Shown: positions 7,877 to 15,326, numbered from the stretch's first letter. The stretch: DNA of 31,334 bases from Miltoncostaea sp050249835 (GCA_050249835.1 JBFWPT010000047.1:1-31334); one strand, 5' to 3'. A program made the numbers and translations. Notes: generated by a model from the letters alone, not told the origin.

Positions 7877-8872
7877 ATGGGCTACCCTCGGTGGACGTCC
7901 TCGTCCCTCGCCACCCCACCGCTCCGGGCCGACGAGCTGGACCCGGCCGCCGCCCTCGCCGGGGCGCTGGCGGACGCCTGCGCGCGCGCGGTGATCGCCC
8001 CCCGCGCGGTCATCGAGACCTGCGTCGTCGCGCTGCTCTCGGGCGGGCACGTGATGATCGAGGACGTCCCCGGGGTGGGGAAGACGGTGCTCGCCAAGAG
8101 CCTCGCCCGCGCGGCCGGGTGCGAGTACTCGCGCATCCAGTGCACCGCCGATCTGCTCCCGGCCGACGTCACCGGCGTCACGGTGTGGGACCAGAACGCG
8201 GCCCGCTTCCTGTTCCGCCCCGGCCCGGTGTTCGGGAACATCGTGCTGGTGGACGAGATCAACCGCGCGTCCCCCAAGACCCAGTCCGCGCTCCTGGAGA
8301 GCATGGAGGAGGGCCAGGTGACGGTCGACGGGGAGACCCGCCCGCTGCCGGTGCCCTTCATGATCGTCGCCACCCAGAACCCGGTGGAGTACGAGGGCAC
8401 CTTCCCGCTCCCGGAGGCCCAGCTCGACCGCTTCGCCGTGCAGGTGGCGATCGGCTACCCGGCCGCGTCCGACGAGGCGGCGATGCTGCTGGACCTCGCG
8501 GCCCGCGACCCGCTGGACGCCGTGGAGGCCGTCACGACCGCGCAGGGCATCGCCGCCGTGCGCGGGGTGACCGAGCGGGTCCACGCCGACCCGGCCCTCG
8601 CCGCCTACGTGGTGGAGCTCGCCGCCGCGACCCGGCGCGACCCCCGGACCCAGCTCGGCGCGAGCCCGCGCGCGGGGCTCGCCCTGCTGCGCGCCGCGAA
8701 GGCCCGGGCGGTCATCGAGGGGCGGGGCCACGCGCTGCCGGAGGACGTCCGCGGACTCATCCGCAGCGTCATCCCGCACCGCCTCATCCTGACCCCCGAC
8801 GCCCGCGCCCGCGGCACGGTGGCCGAGGAGATCGTCGCCGACGCCCTCGACGCGGTGCCCGTCCCGTTGTGA
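7877..8872 (+). CDS. MoxR-family AAA+ ATPase
   Basis: A 331-residue AAA+ ATPase of the MoxR type, chaperone-like proteins thought to assist assembly or activation of partner complexes, usually encoded beside DUF58 proteins as here. Visible motifs are Walker A EDVPGVGKT (residues 62-70), Walker B VLVDEINRA (Asp126, Glu127), a sensor segment IVATQNPVEYEGTFPLPEAQLDRF and the C-terminal lid (TQLGASPRAGLALLRAAKARA). The ATG at 7877 is the only standard start giving the full N-terminal helix, but its ribosome-binding site is weak (GGTGGAG about 11 bases upstream), and a promoter-like GCTACCCTCG (7881-7890) lies just inside the gene, so the true start could be a rarer codon such as CTG at 7937. The stop overlaps the next gene. 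Confidence 0.92.
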   Translation: MGYPRWTSSSLATPPLRADELDPAAALAGALADACARAVIAPRAVIETCVVALLSGGHVMIEDVPGVGKTVLAKSLARAAGCEYSRIQCTADLLPADVTGVTVWDQNAARFLFRPGPVFGNIVLVDEINRASPKTQSALLESMEEGQVTVDGETRPLPVPFMIVATQNPVEYEGTFPLPEAQLDRFAVQVAIGYPAASDEAAMLLDLAARDPLDAVEAVTTAQGIAAVRGVTERVHADPALAAYVVELAAATRRDPRTQLGASPRAGLALLRAAKARAVIEGRGHALPEDVRGLIRSVIPHRLILTPDARARGTVAEEIVADALDAVPVPL

Positions 8873-10050
8873 GGGCGGCGGCGGGGCCGCCGGCGCGCGC
8901 GCTCGCGCTGGCCGGGGCGGGCGTCGCCGCGCTCGTCGCGAGCCGGGGCTTCGGGACGCCCGCGCTCGCGGTGCTCGGCGCGGGCATGCTGGCGCTGCCG
9001 GTCCTGGTGACCGCCGCGGTCTGGGCCGCCGCCTCCGGGATGCGGGTGCGGCGGAGGCTCGACCCCGCCCGCTGCCGCGCGGGCGAGGAGGTGACCGTGA
9101 CGACCTCCCTCGCCGGCTGGGCCGTCCGGGCCGGCCTCGACCGCGTCCTCGACGTCGCCGTGGACCCGGGCATCGGCGAGGCCGCCGGCGGCGAGGGGGC
9201 GGCGGCCCGGGGCGCCGGGCGCTGGGCCTTCCCCGCCGTGCGCGGGGACCACGCCCTGCCGCCCCCGCGGGCGACCATCCGCGACCCCTTCGGCCTGGCG
9301 CGCGCGAGCCGCGAGGGCGCGTCCGGCGAGGGCCTGCTCGTGGTCCCCGCGGCGCCCGCGATCGGCGGGGCGCCCGCAGGGGCCCGCGCGCCGGGACGAG
9401 GGGCGCGCCGCCGCCGGGCGGAGACGGGCTTCGGCGAGCTCGACCGGGTGCGCGACTACCAGCCGGGCGACCCGCTCTCCCGGGTCCACTGGGCCCAGAC
9501 GGCCAAGCGCGGGCGCCTGCAGACGAAGGAGCTGCGCGCCACCGAGACGGCCGGCCGGGCGACCCTGGTGCTGCTCGACGGCGCGGGGCCCGACGGCGAG
9601 GCGCTCGAGACCGCCGTCACCGCCGCCGCGGCGATCGCCCGCCACCTCATGGCCCGCGGGGACCCGGTCGCGGTGGTGCACACGGGGCGCGTCCCCGCGC
9701 GCCTGGTCGCCGGGCTCGCGACCTGGCCGCTGGTGGAGATCGCCCTGGCGCGCTTCTCCGGTGGCGGGGCGCGCCCCGCCGCGCTCGCCCTCTCCGCCGA
9801 GGCGGGCGGCGCCGACGCGCCGGACACCGCCGTGCTCGTGACGAGCGCCGGCGACCCGGCGCTGCCCGCGGCCGTGCGGCGCGTGCGGGCGCACGGCGTC
9901 GGCGTCGCCGTCGTGCTGACGGGCCCGGCGGCCGCAGGGGCCGGCGACCTGGAGGCGGCCGGCGCCGAGGTGGTCGTCGTGCCCGGGCCGGACCGGGTGG
10001 CGTCCGCCCTCGGCGCGGGGCCGCAGCCGGCGCGGGCGGCGGCGGGCTGA
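8869..10050 (+). CDS. DUF58 domain protein (vWA-like), membrane-anchored partner of MoxR
   Basis: A 393-residue DUF58 protein. The N terminus (about 8-50) contains two closely spaced hydrophobic segments that should anchor it in the membrane. The DUF58 signature, containing LDRVRDYQPGDPLSRVHW and then AKRGRLQTKE, lies at about residues 190-221 and is followed by a vWA-like fold with strands ATLVLLDGAG and DPVAVVHTG. Family members are nearly always encoded after MoxR and before a transglutaminase, as here, but their biochemical role is not settled. The GTG start overlaps the moxR stop (GTGA), indicating coupled translation. The C-terminal 40 residues are Ala/Gly/Pro-rich. Confidence 0.9.
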   Translation: MRAAAGPPARALALAGAGVAALVASRGFGTPALAVLGAGMLALPVLVTAAVWAAASGMRVRRRLDPARCRAGEEVTVTTSLAGWAVRAGLDRVLDVAVDPGIGEAAGGEGAAARGAGRWAFPAVRGDHALPPPRATIRDPFGLARASREGASGEGLLVVPAAPAIGGAPAGARAPGRGARRRRAETGFGELDRVRDYQPGDPLSRVHWAQTAKRGRLQTKELRATETAGRATLVLLDGAGPDGEALETAVTAAAAIARHLMARGDPVAVVHTGRVPARLVAGLATWPLVEIALARFSGGGARPAALALSAEAGGADAPDTAVLVTSAGDPALPAAVRRVRAHGVGVAVVLTGPAAAGAGDLEAAGAEVVVVPGPDRVASALGAGPQPARAAAG

Positions 10051-12368
10051 TGCGCGCGCGGGGAGAGGTCGCCGGGCCCGCCCTGGCCGCCCTCGTCGCC
10101 GTCGCGGCGCTCGGGATCACCTGGTCCGGGCTCTACGCGGGCGTCTCGGGCGGGCGCATCGCGCTGCTCGTCCTCGTCGCCTGCCTGCCGGCGCTCGCGA
10201 GCCTCGCGCCCCGCCGCACGGGGCTCGTCGTGGCCGGGGCCGTCGTCGTCTCCGTCCTCCTCGTCCTGGCGATGGCGCTGCGCCTGTCCCCGCTCGCGCT
10301 GCCCCTGTTCGACGCGGCCGCCTGGGAGGCGGTGCGCTCGCTCGTCCCGGACGGCCTGGCCACCGGATCGGACTCCGGGCTGCCGGTCGACCCCGCGTCC
10401 AAGCCGTCCCTGGTCGCGCTGCTGGACGTCGCCCTCGCCGTCCTGGCCGGCGCGGCGGCGTGGCAGATCCTGGCCCGGCGGCGGCCGGTGGCGGGCCTCG
10501 TGCTCGTGGGCGTCGGCCTGGCGTACCGCTGGACCGTCGAGCCGCCATCGTCCGGGGCGGCCGCCGGGGCGCTCGCGCTGGCGGCCCTCCTCGGGGTGCT
10601 GGCGCTGTCGGCCGTCTCGGGGCCGCTGCCGGGCGCCGCGATGCGGCGCGGCGCGGGCGCGCTCGCCTTCGGGGGCGTGGCGATCGTCCTCGCCACCGGG
10701 CTCGCGTCCGGCCCCGCGCAGGCGGGGGACGGCTGGTGGAGCTGGAAGGACTGGGAGATCGGCGCGACCGAGGCCTCCTCCTCGTCCGGCCTCGACCTGC
10801 GGCAGCAGTACGGCAAGCTCGACTGGCCCACCGAGCCGCGGGTCGCCCTGACGGTCGACGCCGACGACCCCTACCCGCTGCGCGCCGTGAGCCTCGACGA
10901 CTTCGACGGGATGGCCTTCACCCTGTCGGCGGCCGGCGGGTCCGAGGCGCTGCCGGTGCGCGACGGCCTGCTGGTGCTGCCGCCGGACACCGCGAGCGCG
11001 GACGCCCCGGAGGCGATCCAGGAGATCACCCTCCGCGGGGCGCGGTCCCAGGTGGTGCTGGCGTCCGGGCGACCCCGGCGCGTCAGCGGCCGGCCCATCG
11101 CCGGGTCCGCCGACCTCGTGGGGGACGCCATCCGCCTGGACGCCGCCCTGGAGCCGGGCGACACCTACACCGTGCGCACGGGCATCCCCGCGCCGCGGCC
11201 CGCCGACCTGGCCGCGGCGCCCCCGTACGTGGAGGGGCAGGTGCCCGCCGGCTCCACCACCCTCCGCCCGGGGTACTGGGACGAGCGGATCGGGATGCCG
11301 CTCTGGGGCAGCGGCACCCGCATCGACCCGCGGTGGCTCGGCGCCTACGGCCCCGTGGCCGAGCTCGCCCGCCAGGTGGCCGGCGACGCGCCGACGGCGT
11401 ACGCGGCGGTCAACCGCATCGAGGCCCACCTGCGGCGCGGCTACGTCTACGACGAGGCGCCGCCCTACCCGACGAGCCTCCCCGACGACTGGACCGGCGG
11501 GATGCCGGAGGGCGACCCGCCGCTGGTCGACTTCCTCTTCGGCAGCCGCCGCGGGTTCTGCCAGCACTTCGCGGGCTCGATGGCCGTGATGCTCCGCACG
11601 CTCGGCATCCCGGCGCGCGTCGCCGTGGGCTACACGGGCGGCCGGTGGGACGCCGACGAGGATCAGTGGGTGGTGCTCGACCGGGACGCCCACTCGTGGG
11701 TCGAGGTCTGGTTCCCGGACCTCGGCTGGATCCCGTTCGACCCCACGCCGGGCCGCTCGGCGCCGAATCCGGCCTCGGTGTCGTCGCCGGACTACAACCC
11801 CACCCCGATCGACATCGACCTCGGCGGCCTGGCCGACTCCGTCGTCGCCCCGCCGATCCCCGAGGGCGACCCCCGGCCGGCCGACGACCCCGCCGACCCG
11901 GCCGAGCCCACGCCGGCCGCGACGACCTCGCAGGGGGACGACGGGCCGCGCTGGCCGTGGGTCGTGGCCCTGGTGGCCCTCGTCCTCGCCCTGGTCGCCC
12001 CGGCCGTCCGCCTCGTGCGGCGCCTGCGCGGCCGGTGGCGCGGTGACGAGCGCGCCCGCATCGCGGCGGCCACGGCCGACCTGGAGGCGTCGCTCGGCGC
12101 CCTCGGCTGGGCGCCTCCGGCCGCCGCCGCGCCCAGCGAGCGGGCGTCCGCCGTGCGCGCGGCGACGGGCGTCGACCCGTCCGTCCTCTACCGGCGGGCG
12201 TCGCTCGCCCGCTACGGCGCGGAGGACCCCGCGCCGGGCGCCGGCGCGGCCGCCTGGCGGGAGTCCGGCCGGCTGCGGCGGGCGGTGCGGCGGCGGGCGT
12301 CGTCCGGCGCCCGCCTGCGCACGGCGCTCGGCCTGCCCCGGCTGCGCCGCGCTACCGTCGACCGATGA
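10050..12368 (+). CDS. TgpA-like membrane transglutaminase/protease-like protein
   Basis: A 772-residue membrane protein of the TgpA type. About seven hydrophobic segments occupy residues 8-225, followed by an exported region, a transglutaminase-like core and one more membrane helix (about 634-656, WPWVVALVALVLALVAP) with an Arg-rich cytoplasmic tail (about 660-772). The papain-like catalytic triad is complete: Cys504 in RRGFCQHFAG, His548 in DRDAHSWVEVW and Asp564 in PFDPTPG. In Pseudomonas the related TgpA is essential and thought to act on the cell envelope; the substrate here is unknown. The ATG overlaps the DUF58 stop as TGATG, and the gene ends overlapping the TPR gene. Together MoxR, DUF58 and this protein form a commonly conserved module. 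Confidence 0.9.
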   Translation: MRARGEVAGPALAALVAVAALGITWSGLYAGVSGGRIALLVLVACLPALASLAPRRTGLVVAGAVVVSVLLVLAMALRLSPLALPLFDAAAWEAVRSLVPDGLATGSDSGLPVDPASKPSLVALLDVALAVLAGAAAWQILARRRPVAGLVLVGVGLAYRWTVEPPSSGAAAGALALAALLGVLALSAVSGPLPGAAMRRGAGALAFGGVAIVLATGLASGPAQAGDGWWSWKDWEIGATEASSSSGLDLRQQYGKLDWPTEPRVALTVDADDPYPLRAVSLDDFDGMAFTLSAAGGSEALPVRDGLLVLPPDTASADAPEAIQEITLRGARSQVVLASGRPRRVSGRPIAGSADLVGDAIRLDAALEPGDTYTVRTGIPAPRPADLAAAPPYVEGQVPAGSTTLRPGYWDERIGMPLWGSGTRIDPRWLGAYGPVAELARQVAGDAPTAYAAVNRIEAHLRRGYVYDEAPPYPTSLPDDWTGGMPEGDPPLVDFLFGSRRGFCQHFAGSMAVMLRTLGIPARVAVGYTGGRWDADEDQWVVLDRDAHSWVEVWFPDLGWIPFDPTPGRSAPNPASVSSPDYNPTPIDIDLGGLADSVVAPPIPEGDPRPADDPADPAEPTPAATTSQGDDGPRWPWVVALVALVLALVAPAVRLVRRLRGRWRGDERARIAAATADLEASLGALGWAPPAAAAPSERASAVRAATGVDPSVLYRRASLARYGAEDPAPGAGAAAWRESGRLRRAVRRRASSGARLRTALGLPRLRRATVDR
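12353..12358 (+). promoter_or_regulatory. Possible -10 element for the TPR gene
   Basis: TACCGT in the context GCTACCGTCG lies 6 bases before the TPR ATG, the same geometry as the other probable leaderless starts in this window. It is inside the tgpA coding sequence and could be coincidence, so the TPR gene may simply be read through from upstream. Confidence 0.25.
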
Positions 12369-12709
12369 CCGAGCCCACGGGAGCCTACGAGGCGTTCACC
12401 AACGGCCAGTGGCTGATCGAGGCCCGGGAGTTCGACCAGGCCGCCGTCGCCCTGGAGCGCGCGAAGGCGCTGGAGCCGGACAAGGGCTCGATCCGCGAGG
12501 CCCTCGGCCGCGCCTACCTGGGCGCCCGCGCCTACGACCGCGCCGCCGAGGAATTCGGCGCCGCCGTCGAGCTGAGCCCCACCGACGGCTACGCCCACTA
12601 CGGGCTGGCCCGCTCGCTCTCGCGCCTCGGCGACCCCGCCGCGGCGCGGCACTACCGCCTCGCCCGCCTCTTCGGCACGGGCCTCGAGGGGGCGCAGCCG
12701 GGGGTCTAG
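12365..12709 (+). CDS. Small tetratricopeptide-repeat protein
   Basis: A 114-residue protein made almost entirely of TPR-like helices: units start near residues 6, 41 and 75, with pattern residues such as the A..LERAKALEPDKG and YDRAAEEFGAAVELSPTDG segments. TPR proteins mediate protein-protein contacts. No signal peptide or membrane helix is seen, so it should be cytoplasmic. The ATG overlaps the tgpA stop (ATGA), placing it as the last gene of the moxR-DUF58-tgpA group; it may be an adaptor for that system, which is inference from position only. The stop codon shares the palindrome CTAG with the stop of the convergent YbjN-like gene, and the two stops sit in the loop region of a small hairpin. 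Confidence 0.85.
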   Translation: MTEPTGAYEAFTNGQWLIEAREFDQAAVALERAKALEPDKGSIREALGRAYLGARAYDRAAEEFGAAVELSPTDGYAHYGLARSLSRLGDPAAARHYRLARLFGTGLEGAQPGV

Positions 12710-12716
12710 GACCCCC
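12700..12716. terminator. Hairpin enclosing two convergent stop codons, possible bidirectional terminator
   Basis: GGGGGTC (12700-12706) and GACCCCC (12710-12716) form a perfect 7-bp stem with the 3-base loop TAG. The loop is the stop codon of the TPR gene and overlaps the stop codon of the minus-strand gene. A symmetrical hairpin between convergent genes suits a bidirectional terminator, but there is no T-run on either strand, so termination strength is uncertain. Confidence 0.45.
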
Positions 12717-13152
12717 CCGAACCCGGCGGGGGCCCGAACTCGGTGCCCTCGGGCACGTCGAAGCCGGTCCGCACGACGCTCTCGAAGGTCTCGTCCACGA
12801 GCGCGCTGAGCGCGCCGAGCAGGCCGTCGAGCCGGTCGGCGTCGAGGCCCTCCAGCGGCGTGTCGGCCAGGGCCCAGACGTCCCCGGGGCCGTCGATGCC
12901 GAAGCGCCAGTCGCGGACGTCCATGTTCTTGTGGAGCAGGCGCGCGTAGACGTCGGCGTGCGCCCGGTCCGGGCCGCGCACCACGAAGGCCCGCAGCCCC
13001 ACGGTCCGCTCGCGCACGGTGACCAGCACCGCGAGCGACCCGCGCTTGGTGCACGGCACCCGGACGGCCCACTCGCGCGGCCCGCGGCGCTCCACCTCCG
13101 CGCCGATCTCGGCGAGGTGCGCGCCGACGCTCTCCGGTGCCCCCACGGCCAT
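12706..13152 (-). CDS. YbjN-like (type III chaperone-fold) domain protein
   Basis: A 148-residue protein on the minus strand. It resembles YbjN / bacterial sensory transduction regulator-like proteins: an N-terminal helix (HLAEIGAEVERRG), beta-hairpins (REWAVRVPCTKRGSLAVLVTVRERTVGLRAFVVRGP), an HADVYARLLHKN helix, then LDADRLDGLLGALSALVDETFESV near the end. Such proteins have a fold like type III secretion chaperones, but their role is mostly unknown, so I assign none. The ATG at 13152 is chosen because it lies 8 bases after TACGAT, consistent with a leaderless transcript. It is divergent from dtd with only 30 bases between the two start codons. The C-terminal tail is Pro/Gly/Ser-rich. Confidence 0.8.
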   Translation of the reverse strand: MAVGAPESVGAHLAEIGAEVERRGPREWAVRVPCTKRGSLAVLVTVRERTVGLRAFVVRGPDRAHADVYARLLHKNMDVRDWRFGIDGPGDVWALADTPLEGLDADRLDGLLGALSALVDETFESVVRTGFDVPEGTEFGPPPGSGGS

Positions 13153-13160
13153 CGCGCAGG

Positions 13161-13166
13161 ATCGTA
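13161..13166 (-). promoter_or_regulatory. Candidate -10 element for the YbjN-like gene
   Basis: Read on the minus strand, TACGAT is followed after 8 bases by the ATG at 13152, with no ribosome-binding site, consistent with leaderless initiation. No clear -35 element is seen. Confidence 0.45.
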
Positions 13167-13170
13167 CCCG

Positions 13171-13176
13171 TAGGCT
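13171..13176 (+). promoter_or_regulatory. Candidate -10 element for dtd
   Basis: TAGGCT lies 6 bases before the GTG start of dtd, and no Shine-Dalgarno sequence precedes the gene, so a leaderless transcript is likely. It is only 4 bases from the -10 element of the divergent gene, so polymerase binding at one should hinder the other. Confidence 0.45.
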
Positions 13177-13182
13177 CCGCCG

Positions 13183-13653
13183 GTGCGCGTCGTGCTGCAG
13201 AGGGTCGCCTGGGCGCGGGTCGCCGTGGCGGGCGAGACGGTGGGGGAGATCGGGCCCGGGCTGCTCGCGCTCGTCGGGGTCGCGGAGGGGGACGGGCCGG
13301 ACGACGCGGCCCGGCTCGCCGACAAGACCGTCCGCCTGCGCCTGTTCGCCGACGGCGAGCGGCCCTTCCACCTGCCGCTCACGGAGGTCCCCGGCGGCGG
13401 CCTGCTCTGCGTGAGCCAGTTCACCCTCATGGGCGACGTGCGCCGCGGCAACCGGCCGTCGTGGATCGCCGCCGCCCGCCCCGAGGTCGCCGCCCCCGTC
13501 GTCGACGCCTATGCGGCGGCCGTCGCCGCCCACGGCGTGCCGGTCGCCACCGGGGTCTTCGGGGCGGCGATGGCGGTGACCCTCGAGAACGACGGGCCGG
13601 TGACGCTCGTGCTGGACGGCGACGACCTGGCGGGCCCGCGCCGCCCGGCGTAG
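13183..13653 (+). CDS. dtd: D-aminoacyl-tRNA deacylase
   Basis: DTD hydrolyses the ester between a D-amino acid (or glycine mischarged on tRNA-Ala) and tRNA, protecting translation from wrongly charged tRNAs. The 156-residue protein starts MRVVLQRVAWARVAV, as is typical, and has both signature motifs: SQFTL (residues 78-82) and the NDGPVT form (136-141) of the Gly-cisPro motif that reaches into the partner subunit of the dimer. The length is slightly above the usual 145-150 because of a short C-terminal extension. The GTG start at 13183 matches the conserved N terminus exactly. It is followed closely by the AraC regulator, whose own -10 element overlaps the dtd stop codon. Confidence 0.95.
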   Translation: MRVVLQRVAWARVAVAGETVGEIGPGLLALVGVAEGDGPDDAARLADKTVRLRLFADGERPFHLPLTEVPGGGLLCVSQFTLMGDVRRGNRPSWIAAARPEVAAPVVDAYAAAVAAHGVPVATGVFGAAMAVTLENDGPVTLVLDGDDLAGPRRPA

Positions 13654-13656
13654 CCT
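13651..13656 (+). promoter_or_regulatory. Candidate -10 element for the AraC regulator gene
   Basis: TAGCCT contains the dtd stop codon and lies 7 bases before the regulator ATG. The absence of a ribosome-binding site and this spacing again suggest a leaderless transcript. No convincing -35 is visible. Confidence 0.4.
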
Positions 13657-13663
13657 CGGCGCC

Positions 13664-14718
13664 ATGGAGGCGCGGTGGGACATGGTCCGGGCCGACCCGC
13701 ACCCTGCGCTGCGGGAGCACGTCCGCGGCTACACCGGCTGGGAGGAGTGGACGCCCGGCCCCATGCGCCGCCGCGAGCTGCCGTCGGTTGACGTGCCCCT
13801 GATCCTCAACCTGGGGTCCCCCTTCACCGTGCGGCACGAGGGGGACCCGCCGGCGTCGGCGGCCGTCCTCGGGTCGTTCACGGCGGGGCTCGACGACACG
13901 ACGGTCATCACCGAGCACCCCGGCTCCTCGCGCGGGGTGCAGGTCGACCTGACGCCGATCGGCGCGCGGATGGTCCTGGGCCTGCCGATGCACGAGATCG
14001 CGGGCACGTCCGTCCCGCTCGCCGACCTGCTGGGCCCGGACGCGCTGCGCCTGGAGGAGGCACTCGACGCGGCGCCCGGCTGGGACGCGCGCTTCGCCCT
14101 GCTCGACCGCGTGCTCGCGCGGCGCATGGCGGCCGCGACCGCCCCGGCGCCGGACGTCCGCTGGGCGTGGGGCCGGCTGGAGCGCGCGCGGGGCGCCGTG
14201 CGCGTGGGCGCCCTCGCCCGTGAGATCGGCTGCTCGCGCCGCCACCTGGCCGCCCGCTTCCACGACGCGGTGGGGGTGCCGCCGCGGACGGCGGCGCGCC
14301 TCATGCGCTTCGAGGCCGCGGCGGGCGCGCTGCGGTCGCCGGCGCCGCNNNNNNNNNNNNNNNNNNNNNNNNNNNNNNNNNNNNNNNNNNNNNNNNNNNN
14401 NNNNNNNNNNNNNNNNNNNNNNNNNNNNNNNNNNNNNNNNNNNNNNNNGAGATCGGCTGCTCGCGCCGCCACCTGGCCGCCCGCTTCCACGACGCGGTGG
14501 GGGTGCCGCCGCGGACGGCGGCGCGCCTCATGCGCTTCGAGGCCGCGGCGGGCGCGCTGCGGTCGCCGGCGCCGCCTCCCCTGGCCGCGCTGGCCGTCTC
14601 CTGCGGATACCACGACCAGGCCCACATGACCCGCGAGGTGCGGGCGCTGGCGGGGATGCCGCCGCGCGCCCTGATCGCCGCCGCGCTGCCCGGGGACGGG
14701 GGCGTCTCCGGGGCCTGA
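13664..14718 (+). CDS. AraC-family transcriptional regulator (interrupted only by an assembly gap)
   Basis: After collapsing the 127-base duplication around the N run (removing 227 bases), this is a continuous 275-residue protein. The N-terminal part (about 1-165) is a sensor-like domain with LREHVRGYTGWEEW and VPLILNLG, similar to the DUF6597-type input domain of some AraC regulators. The C-terminal part is a double helix-turn-helix: helix pair one around VGALAREIGCSRRHLAARFHD and helix pair two around LAALAVSCGYHDQAHMTREV, ending with the typical AGMPPRAL. The two halves of the second domain are separated by the gap but join perfectly. The inducer and targets cannot be told; neighbouring dtd and rimP operons are not obvious targets. 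The reading frame shift at the gap would make an automatic annotation call it truncated. Confidence 0.9.
14222..14348 (+). repeat. 127-bp sequence duplicated across second assembly gap, left copy
   Basis: Identical over all 127 bases to 14449-14575. It encodes the first helix-turn-helix of the AraC regulator, which should occur once. Interpreted as a contig overlap, not a real repeat. Confidence 0.95.
14349..14448. other. Scaffold gap of exactly 100 N
   Basis: A second run of exactly 100 N with the same 127-base flanking overlap as the gap in carB. The true distance is probably minus 127, so nothing is missing. Confidence 0.97.
14449..14575 (+). repeat. 127-bp sequence duplicated across second assembly gap, right copy
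   Basis: Right-hand copy of 14222-14348. Joining 14348 to 14576 restores the regulator frame through its second helix-turn-helix. Confidence 0.95.
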
Positions 14719-14744
14719 GGCGGGACGCGGCCGGACCGGAGTGC

Positions 14745-14750
14745 TATCGT
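14745..14750 (+). promoter_or_regulatory. Candidate -10 element of the rimP-nusA-infB operon
   Basis: TATCGT in the context GCTATCGTCA lies 26 bases after the AraC stop and about 107 bases before the rimP start. No clear -35 was seen. A transcript starting near 14757 would carry a leader containing the strong terminator hairpin at 14789-14814. Confidence 0.45.
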
Positions 14751-14788
14751 CAGCCGTCCGCGGGGCAGACGTGACGGTGGGCGACGGG

Positions 14789-14814
14789 AGGTGGGTGATG
14801 AACCCACCTTTTTT
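14789..14814 (+). terminator. Intrinsic terminator in the rimP leader (possible attenuator)
   Basis: AGGTGGGT (14789-14796) pairs perfectly with ACCCACCT (14802-14809) around the loop GATGA, and T continues to 14814. This 8-bp GC-rich stem with a run of six T is the clearest intrinsic terminator in the window. It may end the AraC transcript, but it lies downstream of a promoter-like element, so it can also act on transcripts entering rimP-nusA. Since NusA strengthens pausing and termination at such hairpins, feedback control of the operon is a reasonable inference. Confidence 0.8.
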
Positions 14815-14857
14815 GTGGGCGCGGACACCGTCGGGGTCGAGGGAGGAGGTGCAGCCG

Positions 14858-15298
14858 GTGCCGAGCAGTGATGACCAGTTGGAGCAGCGCGTCGAGGGCG
14901 TGCTGGCCGCCTCCCTGCCCGCCGTCGACCTCCTGGAGCTGACGGTCCTGCCCACGGGCGGGGGGATGCTCCGGCTGGTCGTCGACCACCCGGATGGCGT
15001 CGACCACGACGTCTGCGCGGCGGTCACCGAGGCGCTCGGCAGCGCGGGGCTCCTGGAGGAGCACGGCGCGGAGGTCTGGTCGCCCGGCCCCGAGCCGCCG
15101 CTGCGCCTGCCGCGGCACTTCGCGGCCGCGGTGGGGCGGCGCGTCCGGATCCGCGTGGAGGGGGACGGCACCGTGTCGGGAACCCTTGTGAGCGCGGACG
15201 ACGACGGGGTGGGCGTGGAGACCGCCGAGGGGGTCGTCGCCGTCCCCTTCGGTCGCATCCGCCGCGCGCACGCGGTGGAGGAGGTGGGTGCGTGGTGA
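14858..15298 (+). CDS. rimP: Ribosome maturation factor RimP
   Basis: RimP helps assemble the 30S ribosomal subunit. The protein has 146 residues from the GTG at 14858, chosen because GGAGGAGG (14842-14849) ends 8 bases upstream; a GTG at 14849 overlaps that sequence, and a further upstream GTG (14741) would place the terminator hairpin inside the gene. The N-terminal alpha/beta domain contains LLELTVLPTGGGMLRLVVDHPDGVDHDVCAAVTEAL, and the C-terminal SH3-like barrel includes EVWSPGPEPPLRLPRHFAAAVGRRVRIRV and VAVPFGRIRRAHAV. The motif region SPG..PPL is characteristic of the family. It heads the operon that continues with nusA, 73 bases downstream. Confidence 0.93.
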   Translation: MPSSDDQLEQRVEGVLAASLPAVDLLELTVLPTGGGMLRLVVDHPDGVDHDVCAAVTEALGSAGLLEEHGAEVWSPGPEPPLRLPRHFAAAVGRRVRIRVEGDGTVSGTLVSADDDGVGVETAEGVVAVPFGRIRRAHAVEEVGAW

Positions 15299-15326
15299 AG
15301 GGGCCGCGCGGGAATTCCATCGGCAT

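Noticed and set aside
14741..15298. rimP starting at GTG 14741.
   Set aside because: It would put the terminator hairpin into the coding region and add residues not seen in the family; a strong ribosome-binding site supports 14858.
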